In this document: positions 12,293 through 23,522 of the stretch, piece by piece | Layout: each line of letters starts with the position of its first letter | How positions within the stretch are numbered: the first letter of the stretch is position 1 | Assembly (NCBI GenBank): GCA_015143295.1 | Contig: CM026563.1 | Coordinates: forward strand, 2,480,001-2,544,000 | Length of the DNA stretch: 64,000 nucleotides | DNA from: Tetracentron sinense | Taxonomy: Eukaryota > Streptophyta > Magnoliopsida > Trochodendrales > Trochodendraceae | Reading direction: 5' to 3' | The notes under the pieces: model-generated | Told to the model about the DNA's origin: nothing | Seen by the model: the letters and a program-made list of their open reading frames with translations, nothing else | Database searches by the model: none | Translations under genes and position numbers: made by a program

Positions 12293-13816
12293 TCAACCAC
12301 AAAGCTTCACTGGATTTTGTAACTGTAGCATATAAGAAAATGTCTATTGGGGGGAGAGTTGTACAAAATACAAAAAAATAATTTAAGATTATCTTAGAAA
12401 ATAAAAGTACACCTCAAAATTCTTTGAAAAATCCTTCATTTGTTCAGCAAGTTCTTGCCTTTTCTGTACAGCTGGAAAAGACCAGCCTTTCTCAATATTG
12501 ACAGTAGTAGGTCTAATGCCAGAAAGGCTAATGTAATTACTAATTATTTCTACCACAACATAACAGAACAAGAAATATACCCATATTTGATAAATCTTCC
12601 ATTCTCTTCAATGTCCTCATAGCAAATCTTTGGAAGGCATGGCTGAGAACCACAAACAGATTACACAATTGTAGAAGGCCAGATCTGTTATTTATCTATG
12701 GCAACTAGAAATTTCTCTATAATTGCTTAGGTAATAATCCAAATCATCAACCAGGTATTAATCATAGAGAACCATGACATATCCAAAGAAGCTGAGAGCA
12801 TTACAACCCCAATTTTGGTTTTTACAAACTTAATTTCATACGGTCAGAAAATTTGTCATGTAACAGCCCACAAAGTGATAAGACATTAGGAAATATAATG
12901 AACATAAAGACTTTGATCTCCTAAATTGGATGAAAAATGGGATCCAATGAAATACAAATGTAGTTCCCCAACGTCCAAATGCAGCATAAACACTACACTG
13001 GATAGCGAGGGGAACATTGATATGGCTTCACTTAAACAAGGCCACTAGAATCGATCGAATCTAGCAGCCTCAGCTGATTAAATCAACAACGCAAAGCCAC
13101 AAACATTCAACAAGATTAATTAACAAATTGATACATCAAACTGCTTCAGCCCCTTAGATGTTATTTGTTGCGGTCATCTCCGCATTCAGTACAGGTCTAT
13201 GGAGTCATCATCAGCATTGAATTGTCATTTCCAAACAAGCAAACATCAAACAGGACTATCTCAAAAAAGAAACCGCTACAGATCTACAGACTGACATCTA
13301 AAAACCCATTATTTCAAAATAAAATTTCATCACATCGTTTATAGAAGTAATATAGTTGCTCTAGTATTCCCCAAAGCAACTAAATGAGCAGAAGAGAGAA
13401 ATTTAGAAAGAACAACACTTTCATATCGCTTCAAGGGAACGAGTCAAAGGGAATTAAGGGATCCACAATGACCAGATAATGAAGCACAAAAAAAGAAAAT
13501 CAGAATGTAAATCATGTTTGTATATAGACAATAATCTTCTCAACTTTCACACTACGCAGTGCCATAGATATTACACTGCGGAAGTACATAAAATGGAGAG
13601 ACTGAGACTCTATTGCTTCAAGGGAACGAGTCGATCAGGAACATTTTAATCCTGTCGACCAGATAAAGAAGCTTAAATCGACCCAATAGTAAACAGTTGA
13701 CAATAACCAAATAACGAAAGAAATCGAACCAACGAGTACCTGTTAGCAAGACCATTAACGACTATCTCATTAACGGCGTAAGATATAACTCTGCACATGA
13801 AATTCCCTCCTGCCAT
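12293..13816 (-). CDS. Small conserved plant protein of unknown function
   Basis: Four minus-strand exons are proposed: 13740-13816, 12581-12642, 12413-12471 and 12293-12322. The first three have GT-AG borders and join in phase to 66 residues: MAGGNFMCRVISYAVNEI..., then HAFQRFAMRTLKRMEDL, then QKRQELAEQMKDFSKNFE. I remember this pattern (MAGGNF..., then FQRFAVRTS, then AQKRQELAEQ) from short uncharacterised proteins in many plants. The N-terminal half is mildly hydrophobic; the C-terminal half is charged and could form an amphipathic helix. There is no catalytic motif and no obvious signal peptide, so I assign no function. The fourth exon, ending in a TGA, is less certain; without it the third exon would run on to a stop within about 10 codons. 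A TATA box and TAGGGTTT motifs upstream support a real, broadly expressed gene. Confidence 0.72.
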
Positions 13817-14133
13817 GATCCTCTCTGAGGCGAACAGTACGATGATCCAAAAGATCAGATCCAAAAATGATCAGAAACGATGTCTAAATTTCGAAGGATA
13901 GAATAAACCCTAGATAAATCTTCGACACAAAAACATAAAGATTAGAAATTTTAAAGAACCCTAGCGAAATCTCCGAATCCAGAGCGTACAAATTCGAGTA
14001 AGATCTGGTAAAAACCCTACAAAAATCTTAGGGCTCGAAGAACCCTAGAAAAATCTAAAGTGGTGAAAGAAAAGCTAGTCAATACTCAGTACTTTATGAA
14101 AACCCTAATTGTCTAAATGGAGATGGTCATCTC

Positions 14134-14142
14134 TTATATAGA
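14134..14142 (-). promoter_or_regulatory. TATA box of the small gene at 12293-13816
   Basis: The minus strand reads CTATATAAGAG about 320 bp before the ATG. Between it and the start, TAGGGTT words occur several times on the sense strand (near 13910, 13960, 14015, 14042 and 14100). Such telo-box-like motifs are common in 5' leaders of plant housekeeping genes. Confidence 0.6.
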
Positions 14143-14474
14143 CAAAGACGGCACTATGGAAGGCCAACAAGATCGTACGGTTTATATTCGGCTCTTGTGG
14201 ATGAATGGCTATGATTTAATAGTTACATGTTTTGCTTCCCACTAAAACCCTAACGCAAGAGATCACAAAATATGCCGGTGGAAAGTGACGAAAATATCCT
14301 CACGGTCACGTTTATATTTCGAGTCTTCCACGGGAATTTCCCTCCTTTCCTGTTTGAATCTGAAGCCTGCCTAAAATGCTCGGAGCAAACAAACTCCAAG
14401 AGGAAGCAAGGCTTGCCTCTTGAGTGGTGCGTACTGCGTAGTCCACAATTCGTTTTACGGCATCAAGTCTCGAG

Positions 14475-14906
14475 TAGGGATGGCAACGAGGGGGGTTTGC
14501 CTGGCCCCAAACCCTACCCCGACTCTAATGGCAAGATCCCTGCTCCTACTTTGTTCCGTCCCAAACCCGGGTCGAGGCAGGGCGGGTCAATTCCAATTTA
14601 TCAAAAACTCCATAAACCCGTCTTGTCCCATCTCGCTAAGCACTAGTCGGGACAGGTTTGGGCAAGTCTCGACGACATTTCATCTAATATATCATATATT
14701 AAAGTAACGTTATGATTAGTTTAAGGGCAAAATAGGCATCTAACTTATAAATGAGGTGGTTGGGAGGGTTAAATCCATCCCCGGCCTGAACCCGGGTCGG
14801 GTTTGCCCATCCCCGCCTCGACCCCCATTTACAAACCTTTCAAACTCATCCCAATAAAGGAGGGTCGGGCAGGTTACACATTTAACTCAGCCAGTTGCCA
14901 TCCCTA
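14475..14906. mobile_element. hAT-like non-autonomous element
   Basis: A 432-bp block has clean inverted ends: TAGGGATGGCAAC on the left and GTTGCCATCCCTA on the right. The flanks are GTCTCGAG and GTCTTGGG, an 8-bp duplication with two differences, which suggests an old insertion. The interior is rich in CGGGT/ACCCG words. It lies about 330 bp upstream of the TATA box at 14134. Confidence 0.75.
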
Positions 14907-14929
14907 GTCTTGGGGGGTGTGATGGTGAA

Positions 14930-15300
14930 GATATCCACCAGTTGGACAAATATGAATCATACTAATCGGGATTGGACAAATATTAATCATACTAATCGGG
15001 GTTGCGGCCTAATTATATATGGTGAACCCCTTCCAGAGTTATTAAACCCAGACCGACCGGTTGAATCCCTAAAACTAGGAACCGACCAGGTCACTGATTT
15101 CAAAAACTCTTAAAATCAAACTGAATAAAATACCGGTAGAGATTAACCAAATCCAGCCGGTTCAATCGGGGTTAAAAACCGGTAGAATCGACCGAGAAAA
15201 GGGAAAAAAGGAAGAAAAAAAATAGAAAAATGATTATTTTATAATAAAAGACATGGTCGAACCGGGAACTAGCCACTCTTCCGGTCCTGAAAACATTACC
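14930..15300. other. Short tandem words and GACCGG-rich repeat
   Basis: A unit of about 31 bp containing TTGGACAAATAT and CATACTAATCGGG is repeated twice near 14940-15005. It is followed by about 250 bp rich in CGGTTGAATC/GACCGG words, similar to a decayed repeat at about 55500-55710. No bounded element. Confidence 0.4.
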
Positions 15301-15324
15301 CCCTTCCCCACCCAAAAAAAAAAA

Positions 15325-15545
15325 GGATTAGTGGACCACGCGGTCCAATATATCTGACACCACTATAACTCAAGTTTAGTTTAACTAAATTAAAGTTAAG
15401 TTTTTGTTTTTTGTTTTTTTTTTAAATCAAGATTAGATTGTTTAACCTTATGGGTGAGTGAATCTTAACCACAATTGGTAGGTGTTAAAAGGTGGGACAT
15501 GGACCAATGAAGACAGATATTTTGTACGGTAAGTTGAGCATTTCA
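15325..15545. repeat. Fold-back element copy (TTAAC..GGTTAAGATT family)
   Basis: Inverted halves flank an AT-rich centre, with the right half reading GTGAGTGAATCTTAACCAC. It shares this core with copies near 16028, 22510, 34809, 50200, 50470, 52365 and 54730. Limits are approximate. Confidence 0.5.
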
Positions 15546-15717
15546 ACAAAAAAAAAAAAAAAAAAACTCCTACATTTTCAAATTGAGTAAAACTATAAGT
15601 TCTGCATTCACTCTTAAATTTTAATCTTTTAATTCGAATAATTAAGAGTTAAGATTAGAAGTGATTTGAATTAAAAAAATGATAAAATCAGCCAAGCAAA
15701 ATTTAATCTCAACCCTT

Positions 15718-15957
15718 AATTATTTCAATTGAAATATTACAATTCAAAGATAAACAATATTTTCATGTTCATACAAATAGGGACCGGACCAAATGGTTTT
15801 GAGCCGTCAAAAAAATTATGGATCCTCGACATGCCTCAATTATTTCAATTGAAATACTACAAATAAAAGATAAACAATATTTTCATGTTCATACAAAATA
15901 GGGACCGGACCAAATGGTTTTGAGCGGTCAAAAAAATTATGGATCTTCGAAATGCCA
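15718..15957. repeat. Two-copy tandem duplication, period 120 bp
   Basis: Two adjacent copies start at 15718 and 15838 (AATTATTTCAATTGAAATA...) and include GGGACCGGACCAAATGG in each. They differ at only a few positions. No coding content. Confidence 0.85.
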
Positions 15958-16027
15958 GTTCTACCATTAGGTCAAATCAAGGAAGCAAATGAGGGTCTCT
16001 CTACCAAGAGTCCATGGAACCGTATCC

Positions 16028-16312
16028 TCTGGATTTATCAATTATGGTTATGCCCATGCGGCCATCACGTATCCCTTTTGACACTCTTTAATTGTGGTTA
16101 AGGATTCACCTACCCATTCTTGGTTTTTATAAAAAAATATTAATTTTTAAAAATATTTTAACATTTTTATATTTTTTTTCTAAAAATCAAGAATGGGTTA
16201 TTGAACCCTAAAGGTGGGTGAATCCTAACCACAGTTAGTGGTTAAACGATGTCAAATGAGACACGTGGTGACCTCTCGCGCATAACCGGATCTGCCAAAT
16301 CCGGTTATCACC
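16028..16312. repeat. Fold-back element copy, GGTTATGC ends
   Basis: The outer sequence GGTTATGCCCATGCGGCC on the left is matched, inverted, by CGCGCATAACC on the right. Inside, TTAATTGTGGTTAAGGATTC mirrors GAATCCTAACCACAGTTAG. The core is the same as the MULE-like copy at 34809-35177, but no target duplication is visible. Confidence 0.5.
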
Positions 16313-16597
16313 TTAGAAAGATCGGTTCAGAGTCCATATTCCAGGTTTTAACTTTAAGAGAAATACTAGCCCCACCCTGATGACAACTTCCAAACTCTCT
16401 GCAGTTGCAATGTGTCGCTAATATCTTTTGGAAATAACTTGATTTTTTAACCTTGGAAGGAATAACAACGACAGTGCTGAGAGTGAGCATTTTGAAAATT
16501 TTTGAAACTGTGTCTACGGCTAGCACACCTCTAACTTTAAAAGTAGGGCACAGTAATCCATTTAAATAGGAGGCAACGGACTAGTAGGGCTGTCATT

Positions 16598-16978
16598 ATG
16601 TCTGACAGGCTGGGTGAAGCCTTGAAGGTTCTCCAAGCCCAGCTTGGTCAAGAAGCTATTAAGCATTCTCCCAGACTAGGCCTGCAACAACCAAGCCCTA
16701 ACACAATTGATAACATATTAGAGGAAAGAGGGCTTGATAGCATATCGATTACAATAGTACCCTGCATTCTCTACAGAAATGGTACCTTTAGTATTTTCCT
16801 TAGATTTAAGTTGGAGGGAGAGGATAGGGGCTATGAACTATTAAATAATACTGAGATGACAACACACTCGAGGATCTCATATCCCTCTGACCGAGAAGTG
16901 GAATACCATTATAATATTACTAGCGGGTGGGACGTGCATCGCACGGGAGAGCAAGGGGAAGAAGTTGACTACAATTAA
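16598..16978 (+). CDS. Unrecognised ORF, 126 aa
   Basis: An uninterrupted ATG-to-stop frame encodes MSDRLGEALKVLQAQLGQEA... followed by SITIVPCILYRNGTFSIFL and a Glu/Asp-rich tail. The first 80-90 residues look protein-like, with a possible amphipathic N-terminal helix and a short beta-rich stretch. From about 16920 the sequence passes into low-complexity and repeated DNA. I recognise no family. No intron signals, TATA box or neighbour suggest a function. It could be a fragment of a longer decayed gene or of a foreign or mobile sequence, or a chance ORF. Confidence 0.3.
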   Translation: MSDRLGEALKVLQAQLGQEAIKHSPRLGLQQPSPNTIDNILEERGLDSISITIVPCILYRNGTFSIFLRFKLEGEDRGYELLNNTEMTTHSRISYPSDREVEYHYNITSGWDVHRTGEQGEEVDYN

Positions 16979-17120
16979 TAAGAGTTAAAAGAGACGTGTT
17001 AACCCATGGGTGCGATTGAACTCGCTAGTGAAATCGCTAGTGAAAGGAGTTAACCACAATTAATAAGAGTTCTAAAGAGAGACGTGTTAACCCGTGGGTG
17101 TGATTGAACTCTCCCCGGGT
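16961..17120. repeat. Imperfect tandem repeat with fold-back-family words
   Basis: Two adjacent copies, each with ACAATTAATAAGAGTT, GACGTGTTAACCC and GTGATTGAACT words, belong to the edge of the fold-back family seen at 34809-35177. A shorter direct repeat containing TTTGGGAATTAAA follows at about 17170-17240. Confidence 0.6.
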
Positions 17121-17240
17121 TCAATCATGATTGGTTGTGATTCTAAGTAGATAGATGAGCAAGGGTTAGTTTGGGAATTAAAGTAAAACATTAAATCAAA
17201 GGTAATGGATAGTTTGGGAATTAAAATAAAACATTAAATC

Positions 17241-19866
17241 AACCTTTTGTTTTTATATAAGGATAGTTTAGGAATTTTGGAAAAGTAATCTACGCATACC
17301 TCTCACATTATAATAGTAAAAATGACCAAAGAGTCTTATGCTCATAGGTTAGAGAAGATAAACTACCTCATAATTCTATTATAAGATGTAGACATGCATT
17401 TAATCTTCAACTAAACACAATTTTCAAATAATCTCTACTTATTTGGATTAGTGTTACTAAACACCACCTTAGTCTTTAGCCATCCAGCTAGGCCTCCGAA
17501 TTGGTGGGACCAGCTTTTCTATGGAAGACGGCCAAAAAAATCAGACTGGAGCATCTGCTTCAAACATCCTCGTGTGCAACCATATTTCTCAACCTTTGAG
17601 AGGCCACAGTTTACAGAATCGAACAAATGAGAATACAGGATTAAGAACTACAAACAGTAACAAATCATTCAGAAGCTTTTAACCCTACACAGTGGCATTT
17701 AACAGTACTAAGATCCTTCAGAAGAATTCTGCTTGTAAAAGGGCAACAGGATCAATTCCCCCACCATCATTCTAGTTCACTGCATAGATTCCGTACGTGG
17801 CACATTCGAGATTATGAGACCCTAGCATCCACTACTCTATATTCAACGGTGCATCTCGCCACAAAAGCACATCCTCATGAAGGCTTCATAGCTTTCGTAA
17901 CAATACAACATGCATCATCATATCCGCTATAACAAAGGTAATTACCGAGTTATTCTTGAATCTGGGAGAGTAGTTTCATGAAGTGTTTTAGCTAAAAATG
18001 AGTCAACTTAGTATACTCTTTAACGATTTCATTATCATAAATGGAAAATAGTTGACAGCGGCTGCATAAGCAGACATTAATTTTACAGCTGCATCTCCAG
18101 CTAAGTTGGTGAGGTGTGCTACTGTGCTCCTCATTAGGTCATGGGTTCAATCCCATTGGCAAAAGTTAACCTTGGGTGATGCAGCAGTCTGGCAGGAACT
18201 AACCAACCACAGATAAATGAAATCCACGACCACAGTAAGCCACCAATATAAATAGAACATTTAACTTGTACCAATTCACTCCTCCCCTAAAGGCATTAGT
18301 AGATGGAAATAATGAGAAAAGATTCGGTAACACACAATCTAATTGAACTTATGGTTTTGAATAGAAATGATCCTAAAGTTTAAAGCCTTTTTGTAAATGA
18401 GCTCCACATACCTGTACCGTACCTAACCAGAGTACTTTGAACCAACTGCATCAACAATCAAATCTTTTATGCCCTGACAACTAGTTGGAGTGGACCTTTC
18501 CTTCAAAGATCCTAAAACATACTTCCATTTTTTTAACGGGAAAATGGAAGTATATTATAGGAGTTTATATATCATGATCATATTTCCATTCAAGTGTTCT
18601 AAAAAGGAATATGATTCTCGCAATAAACTTTAATTTTCAATCAGAAAATCAAGCTTAACATATTCGACTACTGTCTACTGGTACATTTGCCAAAAATGCA
18701 CGCCCTTTCTAGCCTCTTTCAATTTTAGCTTAATTAAAACAATTGTTACAAATATCCTGAGAAATACATCCAAAGTTTAAAATTTTGTTTTTATTACGAT
18801 TTTTAAAAATCTCACGAGATATATATATTTTTCTTTTTTATCCCTTAAATATCGCAAGAATTCACCGATATTTTAAAATAGCGTGAGAAATACACAATGT
18901 TATTGGTGTTATGAATTTACAACTTGGTGATATTTAATATTGTTTTGTATAATTTTATATATTTTTTAATCATTGCCGAGATTTAGGCGAGAAATACCCA
19001 AAAGAAAATTTTAGATTTAAAAATGTCCCGAGAAAAAACTCCGGCCGATAAAAACTCGAGAACTAAATTTGTAACACTATTAAAACTGCACGAATATTCA
19101 CACTATTGCTAACACATGTTTCTTGTTAGCAAAAATTTAAATAATGCATTTTGGCTCAATGTGTGTTTAAGGGGAAGAATTAACACATGGAATTGCAACT
19201 ATTTATTTCAAAGTATCTTCATCTTAAAGTCATTTTATTAGCTGATCCATCAGGATTTTTGGCATAATATCAGGTTAATGGAAATGATTTGGTAAACTCT
19301 AACAATCCAAGTAAAGCAACCACATTAGGTAAAAGCAGAGAGAAAGAAATGCCTTTTCATCCCGAATATGCCATAATTAAATCTTAATCAATTTCAACAA
19401 ATACATCAAAAAGAAGAATATATATTACCTTTTCATCTGAATTTGGTATATGGATAAGACCAAAATCTACCACAAGAAGTTAATCGGGAAACAAGTCAAA
19501 CAACACTAAGCTAAAGTTATGTAAATAAGTTGGAATTGCATAAGTTTAGTGACATTTCTACAAATAGTTTATGGCCGATAGTAACCCTCTCAACAATCTC
19601 TACCACAAGATGCTTATCTTCTAGTACCAAATAGAAACAATTGATATGTAAATGTTCAAATGATCATAAAAGGTAAATGCTAAACCTAACCAGAATGGCT
19701 TAGAAACCAGAAAACGGAACTAGTATCTAATTGTCTGCAGCCAAACCTCTATGCACCATAAAATGTTTTGAAACAGCTAACCCCAGATGCACCAAAGCAA
19801 ATCAAAGCCTTAAGCAAGCCTCAGAACTTCAACACCATTCCGTCTGAGAGAGGTGTTTTCACTATG
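17241..19866. other. Downstream of the MORF8-type gene; no supported gene
   Basis: It contains a half-copy of the TTA-flanked MITE family of 31494-31789 (about 17390-17470, ending AGTGTTACTAAACACCACC then TTA), a weak SINE-like stretch at about 18095-18205 with GGTTCAATCCC, and AT-rich DNA with TCTCACGAGAT/CGAGAA words at about 18790-19070. The part closest to 19867 may be 3' UTR of the MORF8-type gene. Confidence 0.4.
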
Positions 19867-21397
19867 CTAAAACTTCCTACTTGCTACAGGCTCATACTCT
19901 CCAATGGGAATATCCTGTGTATGGTGGTCTCTGTTTGGCGAATTCCCAATGTTTATATTGCCCGATGCACCCCAGCCCCCGTGGTCTCTACTCTGCACAT
20001 TCCCCATACTCATATCATCAGGCATATCCCGGCCTTGGTAGTCTCTACGTTGCACGTTCCCCATACTCATATTACTAGGCAAGTCCCTGCTTTGGTAGCC
20101 TCTGTTCTGCATACCTCCCACACTCATGTCCCTATTTTGATAATCTTGGTTTGGAACATTGGTTTTGTCCCGGTACTGAAAATCCTGAGTCTGCATTGGT
20201 TGTGCCATGTCCCTATTGTAGAAATCTCGATTTTGCATAGGTGGGGGTATGTCCCTATTCTGGAAGTCCTGATTTTGAATAGGCGGGGGCACATTCCTAG
20301 TCTGGAAATCCCGATTCTGCATCTGCGGTGGCATGTCCCTATTTCGGAAATCCTGATTTTGCATGGGCGGGGGCACATTCCTAGTCTGGAAATCCCGATT
20401 CTGCATCTGCGGTGGCATGTCCCTATTCTGGAAATCTCGATTCTGCATCTGCGGTGGCATGTCCCTACTCTGGAAATCGCGGTTCTGTGTAGGAGGTGGT
20501 ATGTCTCTGTTCTGGAAATTCCAATTCTGCGTCGGAGATGGCATGTTCCTACTCTGGAAATCCCGGTTCTCCATAGGAGGCACGGGAGGTGGCATGTCCC
20601 TAGTCTGGAAATCAGGATTCTGCATGGATGGCAGCACGTAGCTATTCTGGAAATTGCGGTTTGGCATTGGAGGCGGCATGTCTCTGTTCTGGAAATCCCG
20701 GTTCTGCATTTGGGGTGGCATGTCCCGGTTTTGGATTGGAGGTGGCATTTCCCTGTTTGGGAAATCCTGATTCAGCATAGGAGTGGGCATGCTCCGGTTC
20801 TGAAAGTCGTGACTGGCCACAGGTGACACTCCCTGGTTTGGACCACTCTGGCTCTGAAACCCAGGGTTTGGTGTTGGTGGAGGTGGAGAAGGTGGCGGCA
20901 TATCCCTATTGATCGTGTTCTCTCTCCGTCTTTCAAAATTCCTCGACCTGTCATAATTCCTAGGTCCATCACGGCGCCTCGATCTTTCTTGTGCACGGGA
21001 ATTGTTGTGTACCCACTCCTCGTGATACTTGGGGTCATAAGGCACAGCTTGCCCATCAATAAAAGGCTCACCTGCAAAGTGGTCCCAAAGGAAACAAGAA
21101 AACAGAACACCCATCAAAGATAAAATTATCAAAACACAAGCCCAATGCATAAGAACTCCCATAAAGCATGTGTCTCTCATATCAAGAAACAACTTAAATT
21201 GCAATTATCAAGTCCCAAATAGGCGAAAATTCTACTATAAAATTATCCCCCCAAAGAAAAAATTACCTCCATAGCTCTTGTTCTTGACATCCAGATAAGA
21301 ATCAGGAAGAACCCATCGAACCCTGGGTAGCTCTGTCCCAAGCAACAAAAACAAAAAAACTAACTATTAAACCAAAGAAATCGAAGACGACAGAAGG

Positions 21398-21452
<55 letters not shown>

Positions 21453-22109
21453 TACATACCCTTAATCTTATAGGAGAGTTCTTCTGAAACAATGCAACTA
21501 AAGGCAAAGTAATGCCTTGTCGAAACCGTGTAAATCTGTTTCCGAGCTTCCTCTTCACTACAATCAATAATTAGATAGAAAACACGTATTAGAATCATCT
21601 AAAGACACTAAACAAGAAAACCTAAACCTAAATTCCTTAAAAGACATAAGAGAAACAGGATTGTACATAGGGTAACAGCAGCAATACCTTCCAAGAACCT
21701 GAGCTAGGGTTTTTATGTAGCTATCAATGATGTCGTCGCGAGTGAGGCTGGGATCCGGAGGATCCATGACAACAAGCCAATGCTCGAAATCACATCCCTC
21801 GAGGAGGATTGTCTCCTTCGGAGGCCTGTTGCTGGACGAATCGTTCATCGATCGCGTCGACAAGCATCGAAGAACGCCGACGCCATTATCACTACTCTTA
21901 GTTGTGATCGAAATCCATGGGGAAGAGTAAGAGAAGAGATATCTAAGAGAGAATCGCCTCTGGTTCTGTGAAAGCGAAGAAGAGGAAAACAAACTAGGGT
22001 TAGGGTTTGCTGGTGAGGACGATAAGAAGCGGGAGATGGTGATGTTGGTTTTGCGAGTTGCTGTTGCTGCTTGTTGTCTCATGGAGATTAGGGCTCCACG
22101 AGAGAACAT
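19867..22109 (-). CDS. MORF8: MORF8/RIP1-type organellar RNA-editing factor with expanded repeat tail
   Basis: MORF proteins bind PPR proteins and are needed for C-to-U RNA editing in mitochondria and plastids. Four minus-strand exons fit in phase: 21688-22109, 21460-21557, 21267-21332 and 19867-21071, giving 596 aa. The start is the ATG at 22107-22109. Residues 1-85 are rich in Ser, Arg and Thr, as in organelle transit peptides. The MORF domain spans about 95-215: [86 protein letters not shown]. This block resembles MORF8 most closely among the paralogues I can recall. The C-terminal tail is about 17 tandem copies of a 14-residue unit, consensus [14 protein letters not shown], not the Gly/Pro/Tyr-rich tail I recall for Arabidopsis MORF8 (about 395 aa). 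The protein is therefore about 200 residues longer than expected, and the extra length is in the tail. Confidence 0.92.
20095..20815 (-). repeat. In-frame 42-bp minisatellite in the last MORF8 exon
   Basis: About 17 units of 42 bp encode the 14-residue repeat. Two neighbouring 84-bp blocks (20291-20374 and 20375-20458) are nearly identical, so the array has been homogenised recently. All units keep the frame. The opposite strand is also largely stop-free here, a by-product of the repeat. Confidence 0.9.
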
Positions 22110-23522
22110 TTCTTCTCTCTAAACTCTAAACCTCTCTCTCCAAAACCCTCAACGACTGAACAAGTACAGTGCTCCTTTGCATTTTGGGGTTTAAGGCTTT
22201 ATGCATCTGTACTTATGGTGTAGGAGACTAGGACTGATCTTCCTTAGAAATGATGGGACATCATAACCGTTCAGCAGGTGGACCAATCATAGGTTTAGGT
22301 GTGTCCCGGATTTGATCCTTACCGTTGAATGAATTAATATTTCTTTTATTTTAAAGAAAATATTCATCTCCTCCCGTGTTCCGTGGTGGAAAGATGGAAG
22401 TGCTCTTCATCCTTTTGTTGTCATTGTCCTATTTTAATTCTATTTAACTGTGATTAAAATTCTTTAAACCTTAGGATTAAAACATTTAAACTTTAGTTTT
22501 TAAAGAAAAAATGGATCGCTCCATAACTTACCGCCGTGTCCCATTTAACACTCCTTTTGACCCTAATTAAGCTTAAATAAATTAAAGTTTAAACTTTTTT
22601 ATTTTTATTTTTCTAAAACCAAAGTTAGATTAATTAACGGGTGAACGAATTTTACTAGAGTTCGTAAGTATTAGAAAGTGATGTGTGAACCAATGACGAC
22701 AGACCATTTCATTACATAATGGAACCCCCGGTGGTAAGTTGAAGCATTTTTTTAAAAACTAACTATAAGAGTTAAAATATATTAACCATAGTTTAAGGGG
22801 CTTTGTGAGGGTGAGGAGCAGTAGTCTGCTCCTCCTTCGAGGAGAGGATTATTGCTTTTTATTTTAATAACTAGTTGATTAAATAGTAATGAGAATAACC
22901 TTCAAATCCAACTATTAGAAATCAATGATATTCTTGATTTTGATGGGCCAAATGGTGGAAATGAGGAGTTATTGGGCTTTATTTGTGTGGTTTTGATGGG
23001 CTTTAAACCAACTTAGGCCATATGGAGGCTGTGTTTGGGTATATAATACTCACGTGTTGAGCGAAGCCATCCACCGGGAGCATTCCAACTCCAAACTGAG
23101 GCCCGTACGAGGACTACCCATACATGAAACCATGTGGGTCAAGTAATGCCATGGCCCATCAATGAATTGGTCGAGGACTTCGTATAATTTAGGGTGTAGG
23201 AAGATTTTCCTCTTTCCATTGTCTGTGCTTTTCTGTCTTTTATTCATTCCATTCTTGATCCTAAATGCATTTATTTAACCGCACTAGAGTGATGTCTTTT
23301 GGGTTGACGGTTGCTAGCAATGTTTTGAACCCCTCCACCTAGGTGGTCTTTAGTCATCAAAACAGGGGGCGGGCTCAAACTTAGGATCAATGGGAGCGTT
23401 CCATTGCCTTTGAACTACTGTATGGTGTCGTCTTTCCTGCCACCTCTTTGCATCAATAGTTCCATTTGTTTGCACATAAATGATTTTACAACGTCAATCA
23501 TTTACGAAGGAAAATTTTTTAT
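22110..23522. other. Upstream of MORF8 with a fold-back copy; no gene
   Basis: The first 100 bp are pyrimidine-rich and probably 5' leader. A fold-back family copy lies at about 22510-22750 (inverted halves around a TTAAA-rich centre, with the CCGCCGTGTCCCATTTAAC edge). The rest shows nothing assignable. Confidence 0.45.

Noticed and set aside
14272-14707. Overlapping plus-strand ORFs of 124 and 95 residues
   Set aside because: They run through the end of a hAT-like element and change character at its edge; no coding signature.
18095-18205. Possible tRNA-like gene (GGTTCAATCCC with an upstream TTGGTGAGGTG)
   Set aside because: No acceptor-stem pairing could be made; more likely a decayed SINE.
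19768-20826. 352-residue ORF on the plus strand opposite the MORF8 tail
   Set aside because: It is stop-free only because the 42-bp repeat on the other strand has no stop complement; it is made of HVPILEIPILH-type repeats with no family signature.
21367-21420. TATATA/GAGAGA tract in a MORF8 intron as a regulatory site
   Set aside because: A simple microsatellite; nothing ties it to regulation.
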